DNA of 64,000 nt from an uncultured Bacteroidia bacterium (lineage in GTDB: Bacteria > Bacteroidota > Bacteroidia > Bacteroidales > F082). The stretch lies in the NCBI GenBank assembly GCA_902801625.1, contig CADCJI010000014.1, positions 1 to 64,000 on the forward strand, given 5' to 3'. This document shows, in pieces, positions 16,660 to 23,963 of the stretch. The notes beneath the pieces are model-generated. The model was given only the letters and a program-made list of their open reading frames with translations. It ran no database searches and was not told where the DNA came from. A program made the position numbers and the translations under genes. Numbering within the stretch: position 1 is the stretch's first letter; every line of letters begins with the position of its first letter.

Positions 16660-17862
16660 TTCCACCATCAGCATTAAGCCCTTCAAGTATGCACCTTCGG
16701 GGTGGAAGATGTTGATGGGATGGTCGGCAGGCTGCGATAACTGGTTGATGATGCGAACGTTGCGCTTGGCCTCAATGGCAGCGGCCGTGACAATGCCTTG
16801 GAATGTGGACTTGTCTACAGCTTGCGAACAACTGAAGGTGAACAGTAGTCCGCCTTTGGCGATGCGTTTGATGGCTTCTGCATTGATGAATTTGTAACCT
16901 CCCAATCCACGATGTCTATCCTGATGCCGCTTGGCAAACGCTGGCGGGTCGAGGATGATGAGGTCGAAAGCACCTTCGCGCATCTGTGTCACATATTCCT
17001 TCATATCGGCAGCATAGCAGGGATTCTCCTCTTTTGAGTAGCCATTCAGCTCAAGGTTGGCTTCGGCAGCGGCGATAGCTTTCTTGGATGCATCGACAGT
17101 GACGGCCCTGCGGGCACCGCCTTTCAGTGCCGTGACGGAGAAGCCTCCTGTATAACCAAAAGCGTTGAGTACAGTCTTGCCTTGTGCAAAATGCCGAACC
17201 AGTTCTCGGTTTTCGCGTTGGTCGAGGAAAAATCCAGTTTTTTGGCCTTCCTCCCAGTTAGGAAGGAAACGGCTATCGTTTTCCAAAATCACTTCATCCA
17301 GTTTGTCACCGAAGAGATACCCGTCTTCGATTACAGCGTCTTCCTTACCCATGCGTTGCATGGCTTCAGCGCTTTTGTTGTAGATGGCTTGCAGGCCAAG
17401 GTCGGGCATCAACCTTAGGGCGCGGACAATCTCCTTCAGGTGGAGAGCCATGCCTTCAGTCTGGGCTTGCACCACGGCAGTGTGGCCATAAACGTCAACA
17501 ATAAGCCCTGCCAGGCCGTCGCCTTCGGAGTGGACGAGGCGGAAGCAGTTGGTGTGGGGATTGTTGGTGAGTCCTACAGCCTTGCGCACTTCGTAGGCTT
17601 GGTTGAGGCGTTCGAGGAAAAACCATTCGTCGATTCGGCGGTTCTCGAAGCTGAGGATCTTCACGGCAATGCTATCCGATTCGCAGAAGCCGGTGCCTAG
17701 GATGTTTCCATCATAATCGGTGACGGTGACGGTATCGCCGGCTTGTAGGCCTTTGGCTGCATCGTGGATGGCACCAGAAAACACCCATGGATGGAAACGG
17801 CGCAAAGCATCGTCCTTGCCTGGGTTGAGTCGGATGATGGGATAAAGTGGATTTTGTGGCAT
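16657..17862 (-). CDS. RlmI-like rRNA large-subunit cytosine methyltransferase
   Basis: 401 residues: an N-terminal PUA domain (IIRLNPGKDDALRRFHPWVFSGAI), a central linker, and a class I SAM-dependent methyltransferase with FFLDQRENR, VLNAFGYTGGFSV, VDASKKAI and the catalytic-loop DPPAFAKR. E. coli RlmI makes m5C1962 of 23S rRNA; the same role is likely but not shown. I start at ATG 17862 (MPQNPLYP) because the -7 box lies just upstream at 17884-17891, which rules out longer readings. It converges with the lipoprotein pair at a shared terminator. Confidence 0.88.
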   Translation of the reverse strand: MPQNPLYPIIRLNPGKDDALRRFHPWVFSGAIHDAAKGLQAGDTVTVTDYDGNILGTGFCESDSIAVKILSFENRRIDEWFFLERLNQAYEVRKAVGLTNNPHTNCFRLVHSEGDGLAGLIVDVYGHTAVVQAQTEGMALHLKEIVRALRLMPDLGLQAIYNKSAEAMQRMGKEDAVIEDGYLFGDKLDEVILENDSRFLPNWEEGQKTGFFLDQRENRELVRHFAQGKTVLNAFGYTGGFSVTALKGGARRAVTVDASKKAIAAAEANLELNGYSKEENPCYAADMKEYVTQMREGAFDLIILDPPAFAKRHQDRHRGLGGYKFINAEAIKRIAKGGLLFTFSCSQAVDKSTFQGIVTAAAIEAKRNVRIINQLSQPADHPINIFHPEGAYLKGLMLMVE

Positions 17863-17883
17863 AGATTGTCCGTTATTTTGGCG

Positions 17884-17891
17884 CAAAGATA
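17884..17891 (-). promoter_or_regulatory. -7 promoter box of the RlmI-like gene
   Basis: The minus strand reads TATCTTTG, 21 bases before the ATG at 17862. Confidence 0.6.
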
Positions 17892-17939
17892 GGGAAAATA
17901 ATTTCTGTCCTAAATGGTACTTTGAATCTCTTTTTTCCA

Positions 17940-17947
17940 TATTTTTG
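17940..17947 (+). promoter_or_regulatory. -7 promoter box of the polysaccharide operon
   Basis: TATTTTTG, with a possible -33 TTTG at 17921-17924 although the spacing (15 bases) is short. It would give a leader of about 165 bases before rfbA. This is the only good box I see ahead of the first sugar gene. Confidence 0.5.
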
Positions 17948-18029
17948 CAAAATAATTTATTTAGCATCAATAGGCGATAATTTAATCTATTGTTTTTCAG
18001 TTCCTTGATTGGTTTTAATGGGACTTAGG

Positions 18030-18064
18030 AGGCGAAGCTATATAATGCAGAAGCCTATTTTTTT
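18030..18064 (+). promoter_or_regulatory. Possible attenuator hairpin in the operon leader
   Basis: AGGC (18030-18033) pairs with GCCT (18053-18056), with a small inner GC/GC stem, followed by a run of seven T (18058-18064). The stem is weak. Its position in a long leader, in a genome encoding an UpxY-type antiterminator, makes an attenuator plausible but unproven. Confidence 0.35.
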
Positions 18065-18119
18065 CAACGCTATTGATACCAAATGATGAACTTGAAATAA
18101 AAAAACTTAAATTTTACCT

Positions 18120-19043
18120 ATGAAAGGCATTGTGTTGGCTGGAGGTTCTGGCACCAGATTGTATCCTATTACCAAGGGGGTCAGTAAACAATTGTTACCG
18201 ATTTACGATAAGCCGATGGTGTATTATCCCATCTCGGCTCTGATGCTTGCAGGCATAAGGGACATTCTTATTATCTCGACGCCGTATGATTTGCCAGGCT
18301 TCAAGCGTTTGCTAGGTGATGGTTCTGACTACGGTGTGCATTTCGAGTATGCCGAACAGCCGAGTCCCGACGGTCTGGCGCAGGCTTTTATCATTGGTGA
18401 AAAGTTCATCGGAGACGATTGCGCTTGTTTGGTGTTGGGTGATAACATCTTTTATGGAAGTGGTTTCACGAATCTTCTTCGGAATGCTGTTAAAGATGCG
18501 GAAGAGAACAAGAAAGCCACTGTTTTCGGTTATTGGGTGAGTGATCCCGAACGTTATGGTGTGGCTGAGTTTGACAAACAAGGCAACTGCCTGAGCATTG
18601 AGGAAAAACCAAAGGAACCCAAAAGCAATTATGCCGTGGTGGGGCTGTATTTCTATCCCAATAAGGTAGTGGATGTCGCTAAACACATCAAACCATCGGC
18701 AAGGGGTGAGCTTGAGATTACCACTGTGAACCAGATGTTCCTACAAGACGGTGAACTGAAAGTGCAGGTATTCGGACGTGGTTTTGCCTGGTTGGATACA
18801 GGTACTCATGACAGTCTTGCCGAAGCCTCCACTTTCGTAGAAGTGATTGAGAAACGGCAAGGGTTGAAGATAGCTTGTTTGGAAGGCATTGCCTATCGCA
18901 ACGAATGGATTACCGAAGAGAAGATGCGCGAATTGGCCAAGCCGATGTTGAAGAACCAGTATGGGCAATACTTGCTAAAGGTCATTGATGAATACAAATC
19001 GGAGATTACTTCTGATACGTTGACACATCCTCAAATAAACTAA
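18120..19043 (+). CDS. rfbA: Glucose-1-phosphate thymidylyltransferase
   Basis: Makes dTDP-glucose from dTTP and glucose 1-phosphate, the first step to dTDP-6-deoxysugars. The 307 residues begin with the nucleotide-binding signature [11 protein letters not shown] (8-18), then [11 protein letters not shown] and VLGDNIFYG, with [10 protein letters not shown] near the C-terminus. Length and motifs are full. It opens the polysaccharide locus and is followed by rfbB after 11 bases. No rfbC or rfbD is present in the window. Confidence 0.95.
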   Translation: MKGIVLAGGSGTRLYPITKGVSKQLLPIYDKPMVYYPISALMLAGIRDILIISTPYDLPGFKRLLGDGSDYGVHFEYAEQPSPDGLAQAFIIGEKFIGDDCACLVLGDNIFYGSGFTNLLRNAVKDAEENKKATVFGYWVSDPERYGVAEFDKQGNCLSIEEKPKEPKSNYAVVGLYFYPNKVVDVAKHIKPSARGELEITTVNQMFLQDGELKVQVFGRGFAWLDTGTHDSLAEASTFVEVIEKRQGLKIACLEGIAYRNEWITEEKMRELAKPMLKNQYGQYLLKVIDEYKSEITSDTLTHPQIN

Positions 19044-19054
19044 CTATTGCAATC

Positions 19055-20263
19055 ATGAGACGTACTATCATTATCACTGGAGGCGCAGGCTTCATCGGTA
19101 ACCATGTTGTCCGCCTATTTGTGAATAAATACCCCGAATATAAGATTATCAACCTTGACAAGCTGACCTATGCCGGCAACCTCGCCAACTTGAAAGACAT
19201 TGAGGACAAGCCCAACTACCGCTTTGTCAAGATGGACATCTGTGACTTTGAGAGTGTGTATAAGTTGATGCAGGACGAACATGTCGACGGCATCATCCAT
19301 CTTGCTGCCGAAAGCCATGTGGACCGCAGCATCAAGGATCCGTTCACCTTTGCTCAGACCAATGTGATGGGAACATTGTCGTTGTTGCAAGCTGCTAAGT
19401 TATATTGGGAGAGTTTGCCAACGCCTTATAAAGTTGAGGTCCCTGAGCCTGTCGAAGGGCCGACCCGTATTAACGGCGTTTCGACGGGCTCAACGACATG
19501 CGTTCCTTGCCGTTTTTACCATATCAGCACTGACGAAGTCTATGGTGCTCTTGAGTTGACAGATCCTGAAGGCGTTATTCCGCCCTTCACTACCAAGGCC
19601 AGCAGCGGGAAGCATCATTTGGCGTACGGAAGCAAGTTCTTCACCGAAGACTTGAAATATCAGCCTCATAGTCCCTATAGTGCGGCCAAGGCTGCAAGCG
19701 ACCATTTTGTTCGCGCTTTCCATGACACTTATGGAATGCCTACGGTGGTGACCAACTGCTCCAACAACTACGGCCCATACCAGTTTCCCGAGAAGTTGAT
19801 CCCGCTGTTTATCAACAATATCCGCCACCGCAAGCCGTTGCCGGTGTATGGCAAGGGCGAGAACGTGCGTGATTGGCTCTATGTGGAGGACCATGCCCGC
19901 GCCATCGATCTCATTTTCCATGAGGGAAAAGTTGCTGAAACATATAACATCGGTGGCTTCAACGAATGGAAGAACATTGACCTTATCAAGGTGCTCATCA
20001 ATACAGTCGACCGCTTATTAGGTCGCAAGGAAGGCGAGGATATGGATCTCATCACCTATGTCACCGACCGTGCAGGCCATGATTTGCGCTATGCCATTGA
20101 CTCCACCAAGCTTCAGAAGGAATTGGGCTGGGAGCCATCTCTCCAATTTGAGGAAGGTATCGAAAAGACCGTCCGTTGGTATTTGGACAATCAGGAATGG
20201 ATGGACAATGTGACGAGTGGGGATTACCTTAAATATTATGAGGATATGTATTCAGGCCGATAA
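19055..20263 (+). CDS. rfbB: dTDP-glucose 4,6-dehydratase with in-frame repeat insert
   Basis: Converts dTDP-glucose to dTDP-4-keto-6-deoxyglucose. It is an extended SDR with GGAGFIGNHV near the start, LAAESHVDRS, HISTDEVYGAL and the catalytic YSAAKA. Its 402 residues exceed the usual 350-380. Most of the excess is a stretch of about 22 residues around 128-149, just before RFYHISTDEVYG, encoded by a palindromic TTCGAC-family repeat at 19438-19500. The insertion lies outside the catalytic motifs, so the enzyme may still work. Confidence 0.95.
   Translation: MRRTIIITGGAGFIGNHVVRLFVNKYPEYKIINLDKLTYAGNLANLKDIEDKPNYRFVKMDICDFESVYKLMQDEHVDGIIHLAAESHVDRSIKDPFTFAQTNVMGTLSLLQAAKLYWESLPTPYKVEVPEPVEGPTRINGVSTGSTTCVPCRFYHISTDEVYGALELTDPEGVIPPFTTKASSGKHHLAYGSKFFTEDLKYQPHSPYSAAKAASDHFVRAFHDTYGMPTVVTNCSNNYGPYQFPEKLIPLFINNIRHRKPLPVYGKGENVRDWLYVEDHARAIDLIFHEGKVAETYNIGGFNEWKNIDLIKVLINTVDRLLGRKEGEDMDLITYVTDRAGHDLRYAIDSTKLQKELGWEPSLQFEEGIEKTVRWYLDNQEWMDNVTSGDYLKYYEDMYSGR
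19438..19500. repeat. In-frame TTCGAC-family palindrome, copy C4
   Basis: The left half has core CCCTGAGCCTGTCGAAGGG and the right half GGCGTTTCGACGGGCTCAA, inverted relative to each other, in 63 bp (21 codons) inside rfbB. It encodes Val-Pro-Glu-Pro-Val-Glu-Gly-Pro and then a Gly-Val-Ser-Thr-Gly-Ser segment. The same core occurs three times in the macroglobulin-like gene. Confidence 0.85.
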
Positions 20264-20294
20264 TTGACAAATTAGTGAAATACCAAATCAACAA

Positions 20295-20711
20295 ATGATA
20301 AAAATCCTCACTTTCGGTGTATACGATATGCTACATATTGGGCATATTCTGCTTTTTAAGCATATAAAAGAGCAATTTCCCGACCAGGAAAGCAAACTTA
20401 TTGTAGCTGTACAGGACGGTGATTGTATACTAAAATACAAGCCCGGCACCAAGATGGTCTATTCCACCGAAGAGCGTATGTTTATGGTAAGTGCGGTGCG
20501 TTGGGTGGACGAGGTGGTGACCTATAACGATGTGGATGTTGACATCCAAAAGATAGATTTCGATGTCTTCGCCAAAGGCCCTGACCAGCAACATGCAGGG
20601 TTCCAAAGAGCTGTAGCTTGGTGCGAGGCCAATGGGAAAAAAGTGGTGACGATACCCAGGACAGAGGGAATTTCTTCAACGATGTTGAGGGAATATAGTA
20701 AAAACAAATAA
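20295..20711 (+). CDS. Glycerol-3-phosphate cytidylyltransferase-like (TagD family)
   Basis: A 138-residue cytidylyltransferase that should activate a small phosphorylated alcohol to its CDP form. The nucleotide-binding HxGH motif is at residues 14-17 (HIGH), and the second signature RTEGISST lies near the C-terminus. Glycerol 3-phosphate is the best-known substrate in this family. A CDP-glycerol-transferase-like enzyme at 41032-42255 would be a natural partner. Phosphoethanolamine or another alcohol cannot be excluded from sequence. Confidence 0.82.
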   Translation: MIKILTFGVYDMLHIGHILLFKHIKEQFPDQESKLIVAVQDGDCILKYKPGTKMVYSTEERMFMVSAVRWVDEVVTYNDVDVDIQKIDFDVFAKGPDQQHAGFQRAVAWCEANGKKVVTIPRTEGISSTMLREYSKNK

Positions 20712-20726
20712 TAACTCGATAATTTT

Positions 20727-21815
20727 ATGAAATTCACAATAATAGGCTGCGGCAATTCAGGTCTTATCCATGCTGCCAAGCTATATGAAAAAGGCCACGA
20801 AGTAGCCTTGTTGAAGACTTCAAGCACCAACGGGCGATTTTTCGATATCATGAACGAACAAGGCGGGTTTAAGGCCTTGGATGACACTATTCAAGGTAAT
20901 GGCCATTCGTTTTTTGTGAAGCCCGCTCTTATCACCCGTGATGTGAAAGAAGCTGTGAGGTATGCCGACATTATCATGGTAACGACTACCACTTTACAAC
21001 ACGAGTTCGTGGCAGAGTTGATTGCCCCATATGTGAGAGATGGGCAAACTATTATTCTCGTGCCTGGCTATATGGGCAGTTTGATTTTCAAGAAATATAT
21101 TGATAAGGATGTTACCTATAGTGAATGGGAAACCACCGCTTACAATGGCCGTATCGTCAACAACGAATATGTAAGAATCTCATTCTACAATCCTCGTAAT
21201 GCCATTTCTGTATTGCCTGTCAGTCGTACAAAGCAGGTATTGGATGTGCTTTCACAATGCTTTGACAATACCAAATACACCCGTAAGCATATCCTTGAAT
21301 CGGCGTTCCACAATCCTAACATGATTGTACACCCCATAGGTATTCTTTTCTCTGCTTCACGCATTGAATATAGCAATGGAGAATTCTGGATGTACCGCGA
21401 AGCTTTCACACCTTCTGTGGTTAATGTGATTAAAGCCTTTGATGTGCAGAAAAACAAGGTGTTGCAAGCTTTTGATTGTGAACCTTTGGATTATTTTGAG
21501 GCTGCCAAATGGCGTAATGAGGAAGATTTGAACATTGATGCCATGGCGGTGTTCCGCTCGTTTGCTGATTCAAGCAACAAGGGTCCATCCTTTATCAATC
21601 ATCGATACCTGCTGGAGGATGTGCCAATGGGCTTGGGCCTTTATGTTTCTGTTGCCAAGTTGGTGGGAGTTGACACTTCTATACAGGAAGGTATCATGTC
21701 CTTAGCTTCTGCTTTGTTGAATAAGGATTTGAAGTCTGGGGCAAGAACTATCCAATATCTGTTAGGAAAAGATCAAGTTACAGTTGAGGAAATCAAGCAA
21801 GCTATAACAGAATAA
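20727..21815 (+). CDS. Opine (octopine/nopaline) dehydrogenase-like protein
   Basis: 362 residues with an N-terminal Rossmann fold (GCGNSG at 7-12) and the C-terminal helical domain typical of the octopine/nopaline dehydrogenase family. This family reductively joins an amino acid to an alpha-keto acid using NAD(P)H. In some Providencia O-antigens, opine-type N-(1-carboxyethyl) amino acids are amide-linked to sugars, and an opine dehydrogenase gene lies in the cluster. It follows the TagD-like gene by 15 bases. The substrate cannot be read from the sequence. Confidence 0.78.
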   Translation: MKFTIIGCGNSGLIHAAKLYEKGHEVALLKTSSTNGRFFDIMNEQGGFKALDDTIQGNGHSFFVKPALITRDVKEAVRYADIIMVTTTTLQHEFVAELIAPYVRDGQTIILVPGYMGSLIFKKYIDKDVTYSEWETTAYNGRIVNNEYVRISFYNPRNAISVLPVSRTKQVLDVLSQCFDNTKYTRKHILESAFHNPNMIVHPIGILFSASRIEYSNGEFWMYREAFTPSVVNVIKAFDVQKNKVLQAFDCEPLDYFEAAKWRNEEDLNIDAMAVFRSFADSSNKGPSFINHRYLLEDVPMGLGLYVSVAKLVGVDTSIQEGIMSLASALLNKDLKSGARTIQYLLGKDQVTVEEIKQAITE

Positions 21816-22010
21816 GGATTTTGAAGGAAGGCTAACTAACGCCGAGGTTTGCCTATTTGAAGGATCTTGCGGAAGGCAAGTAATAATAATAGAGAGACAA
21901 GCTGTTACAAACAGGCACAATTGCAAAAGGCACGCTTGTATGCTGACTAAAAAAATCATTAAACTTTTGCACATTAAGAAATAAACACACTAACTATTAG
22001 ATGCAAAAAC

Positions 22011-22793
22011 ATGAATCCCCTTCAAGAAATATTCGATGCCATTGCGGCTGAAGGCTTTTCTGCGAGGGTCGTGGCATTGATTGACAATTACATAAACGAT
22101 ATACTTTATGGGAAAACAAGCTTTCCTCGATTCAATTTATCAGAGCATGCAGGACTCTGCTCGGCTGGTGCGCCTCTTATTGGGGCGTCCATCGTCGCAT
22201 GCTACGCGCGAGCAAGCCTTGAAGCAAGTAGCAATGTTACAAGCGGCGAAGGAAGCCGCCCAAGCAACTGGGAAATAGACGAGCTTCAGGAGCAGCTCAT
22301 AGAGCAGTGGGCAAGAGAGGCTAACTTGTGGGAGAACGATTCCGAGAAGATTCTCGTTGAGGCGTTTGGCCCCAAGATCGCAGAAGGTGCTGAGGCCAAG
22401 GTCTATTATCGCAGTGGAGATACTTCTGTGGTCAAGGAGCGAGCCTCGATTTACTCGACCACGCAAAAGGCTTTGGAGGCTATCGCCCTTCACAATTGCC
22501 TCTTCCCGGAAACTACGATGCGCGTCATCGGCTTTACGCGCGACAACGACCACATCTTCCGCATCGTCCTCACCCAGCCCTACATTAATTGCAAACGTTT
22601 GGCTTCCAAGGATGAGATCGATGAGCTGGCCTTCTCAAAGGGTTTTCGCGACAACAGGAACGGCGAGGGTGTGAACTACATCTCCGAGCGCATCGCCCTT
22701 GAGGACATGCACCCCGCCAACGTTTTCATTGACGATGTGACCTATAAGCCCATTTGTATTGATTGTATTGTTAAGTTTGTGAATAACTATTAA
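22011..22793 (+). CDS. Putative protein kinase of the polyvalent-protein type
   Basis: 260 residues. The N-terminal part includes SEHAGLCSAGAPLIGASIVACYARAS. The C-terminal part (about 115-260) resembles the kinase-like domain found in phage and mobile-element polyvalent proteins: GAEAKVYY as a glycine-rich loop, VVKE with a candidate ATP-binding lysine, EDMHPANVFIDD as a catalytic-loop analogue (HxxN) and CIDCIVKF in place of the metal-binding loop. It lies alone between two gaps in the polysaccharide locus. Its role there is unknown, and the kinase call is by resemblance. Confidence 0.6.
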   Translation: MNPLQEIFDAIAAEGFSARVVALIDNYINDILYGKTSFPRFNLSEHAGLCSAGAPLIGASIVACYARASLEASSNVTSGEGSRPSNWEIDELQEQLIEQWAREANLWENDSEKILVEAFGPKIAEGAEAKVYYRSGDTSVVKERASIYSTTQKALEAIALHNCLFPETTMRVIGFTRDNDHIFRIVLTQPYINCKRLASKDEIDELAFSKGFRDNRNGEGVNYISERIALEDMHPANVFIDDVTYKPICIDCIVKFVNNY

Positions 22794-22884
22794 CTCTAAA
22801 CTATCAACTGACTCTAAACTCTAACTCCTAAACCCTCAACTTTTTATTAACGACACAAAACCATAAAACAATGACTTTGACTAA

Positions 22885-22992
22885 GGCTGCATCTGGCCTC
22901 TAGTTTCTGGCTACTGGCAGCTTACCGAAAAGTTTGAGAGCTTACTTCTATCATAGAGCTGCCAAAAGCCAGTGGCCAGCAGCCAATAGCCA
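22885..22992. repeat. TGGC-armed dispersed repeat, copy 2
   Basis: The arms contain CTGGCTACTGGCAGCT and AGCTGCCAAAAGCCAGTGG, and the loop starting TTACCGAAAAGTTTGAGAGC matches copies 1 and 3. It is wholly inside the left long direct repeat. Confidence 0.8.
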
Positions 22993-23048
22993 AAAAACTC
23001 CCATATCAACACAATATATTATCCAATTTTTGAACCCCTAACTAAACA

Positions 23049-23112
23049 ATGCCACAAAAACCCTAAAACAAAAAACCGCCTCCGGCATGGTGTGGACAGC
23101 GTTGCAGAAGTA
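23049..23112 (+). pseudogene. Decayed 5' fragment of the flippase gene
   Basis: Starts ATGCCACAAAAACC and meets a TAA after four codons. The downstream bases GCCTCCGGCATGGTGTGGAC match codons near residue 12 of the intact flippase at 23897, but shifted in frame. It is a remnant of the duplication around the toxin-antitoxin pair. Confidence 0.8.
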
Positions 23113-23143
23113 TCTTTAATAACGGTTTTTGGTGAAAAATTTC

Positions 23144-23151
23144 TATTTTTG
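23144..23151 (+). promoter_or_regulatory. -7 promoter box of the toxin-antitoxin pair
   Basis: TATTTTTG, 23 bases before the antitoxin ATG and inside the cassette, so the pair carries its own promoter. Confidence 0.55.
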
Positions 23152-23174
23152 CAGAATAAGAAAACAATAATACA

Positions 23175-23384
23175 ATGTGTACGGTAACTATAAATATAGA
23201 CGAAGCAACGATACGACAAATCAATCCCAGCCTTACAACTCGTGAAAGTATTGGCAAATGGCTTCAGCATAGAGTGGATTTGATGATTGAAGAAATTGTC
23301 GCTAAAGAAGCAGAGACAATGGATCTCGAAACGGCACGCACTTTATTACACCAAATGGTTAAAGAGGTATACTCAAGGCCATGA
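23175..23384 (+). CDS. Small antitoxin-like protein
   Basis: 69 residues starting MCTVTINIDEATIRQINPSL, an N-terminal beta strand typical of ribbon-helix-helix-type or Phd-like antitoxins. A helical, acidic C-terminus follows that could wrap the toxin. The stop overlaps the downstream toxin start as ATGA, the classic coupling in toxin-antitoxin pairs. I do not recognise the exact family; the call rests on size, charge and context. Confidence 0.65.
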   Translation: MCTVTINIDEATIRQINPSLTTRESIGKWLQHRVDLMIEEIVAKEAETMDLETARTLLHQMVKEVYSRP

Positions 23385-23689
23385 TAGAATATAAGTATTT
23401 GATCGATCTTCAGTGCTACCAGAAGATTTATTCTTTCTACTATCATGTAGCAATGAAGTATAGGCATTCCTACTCAGAAGAGTTGATGCATCAGAACATC
23501 GATGATGCCATCGATTCAATGTATAAGATAGAGCGTACGCTTCTCAGGCGTAATCCCACATTATCTCATTGGAACAATTATTATATGGCCAACACCGACA
23601 AGTGGTATTTTGCATATACTATCGATGGTGACACTATAACCATTGTTGACGCCTGTCATGCCCAAAACATGCATGAGAATGAGAAATAG
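23381..23689 (+). CDS. RelE/ParE-like toxin
   Basis: 102 residues with the RelE/ParE layout. Two N-terminal helices include a long amphipathic segment (KYRHSYSEELMHQNIDDAIDSMYKIE), followed by strands WYFAYTIDGDTITIVDACHAQN that end the fold as in RelE-like toxins. RelE proteins cut mRNA at the ribosome and ParE proteins poison gyrase; which applies here is not clear. It is translationally coupled to the antitoxin and flanked by long direct repeats. Confidence 0.68.
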   Translation: MIEYKYLIDLQCYQKIYSFYYHVAMKYRHSYSEELMHQNIDDAIDSMYKIERTLLRRNPTLSHWNNYYMANTDKWYFAYTIDGDTITIVDACHAQNMHENEK

Positions 23690-23700
23690 TTATGTTTTAC

Positions 23701-23963
23701 ATTAACGACACGACACCATAGTCCAATGACTTTGAATAGGGCTGCTTCAGGCCTCTAGCTTCTGGCAGCTTACCGAAAAGCTTGAGAGCTTATTTCTATC
23801 ATTGAGCTGCCAATAGCCAGTGGCCAGCAGCCAATAGCCAAAAAACTCCCATATCAACACAATATATTATCCAACTTTTGAACCCCTAACTAAATAATGC
23901 CAAAAAGAAATCTAAAACAAAAAGCCGCCTCCGGCATGGTGTGGACAGCGTTGCAAAAATACT
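23701..23963. repeat. Right long direct repeat spanning the flippase start
   Basis: The intact partner of 22846-23112. It starts 11 bases after the toxin stop codon and runs into the first 22 codons of the flippase gene. Confidence 0.85.
23739..23840. repeat. TGGC-armed dispersed repeat, copy 3
   Basis: The same palindromic arms and 40-base loop as copy 2, lacking a 7-base unit in the left arm. It lies in the leader of the flippase gene. Confidence 0.8.

Larger units (their letters stand above)
22846..23112. repeat. Left long direct repeat flanking a toxin-antitoxin cassette
   Basis: About 267 bases that align with 23701-23963 with scattered changes and a 7-base gap; identity is roughly nine in ten by eye. 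The right copy contains the true start of the flippase gene, so this left copy carries a decayed duplicate of the flippase upstream region and first codons. Confidence 0.85.
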
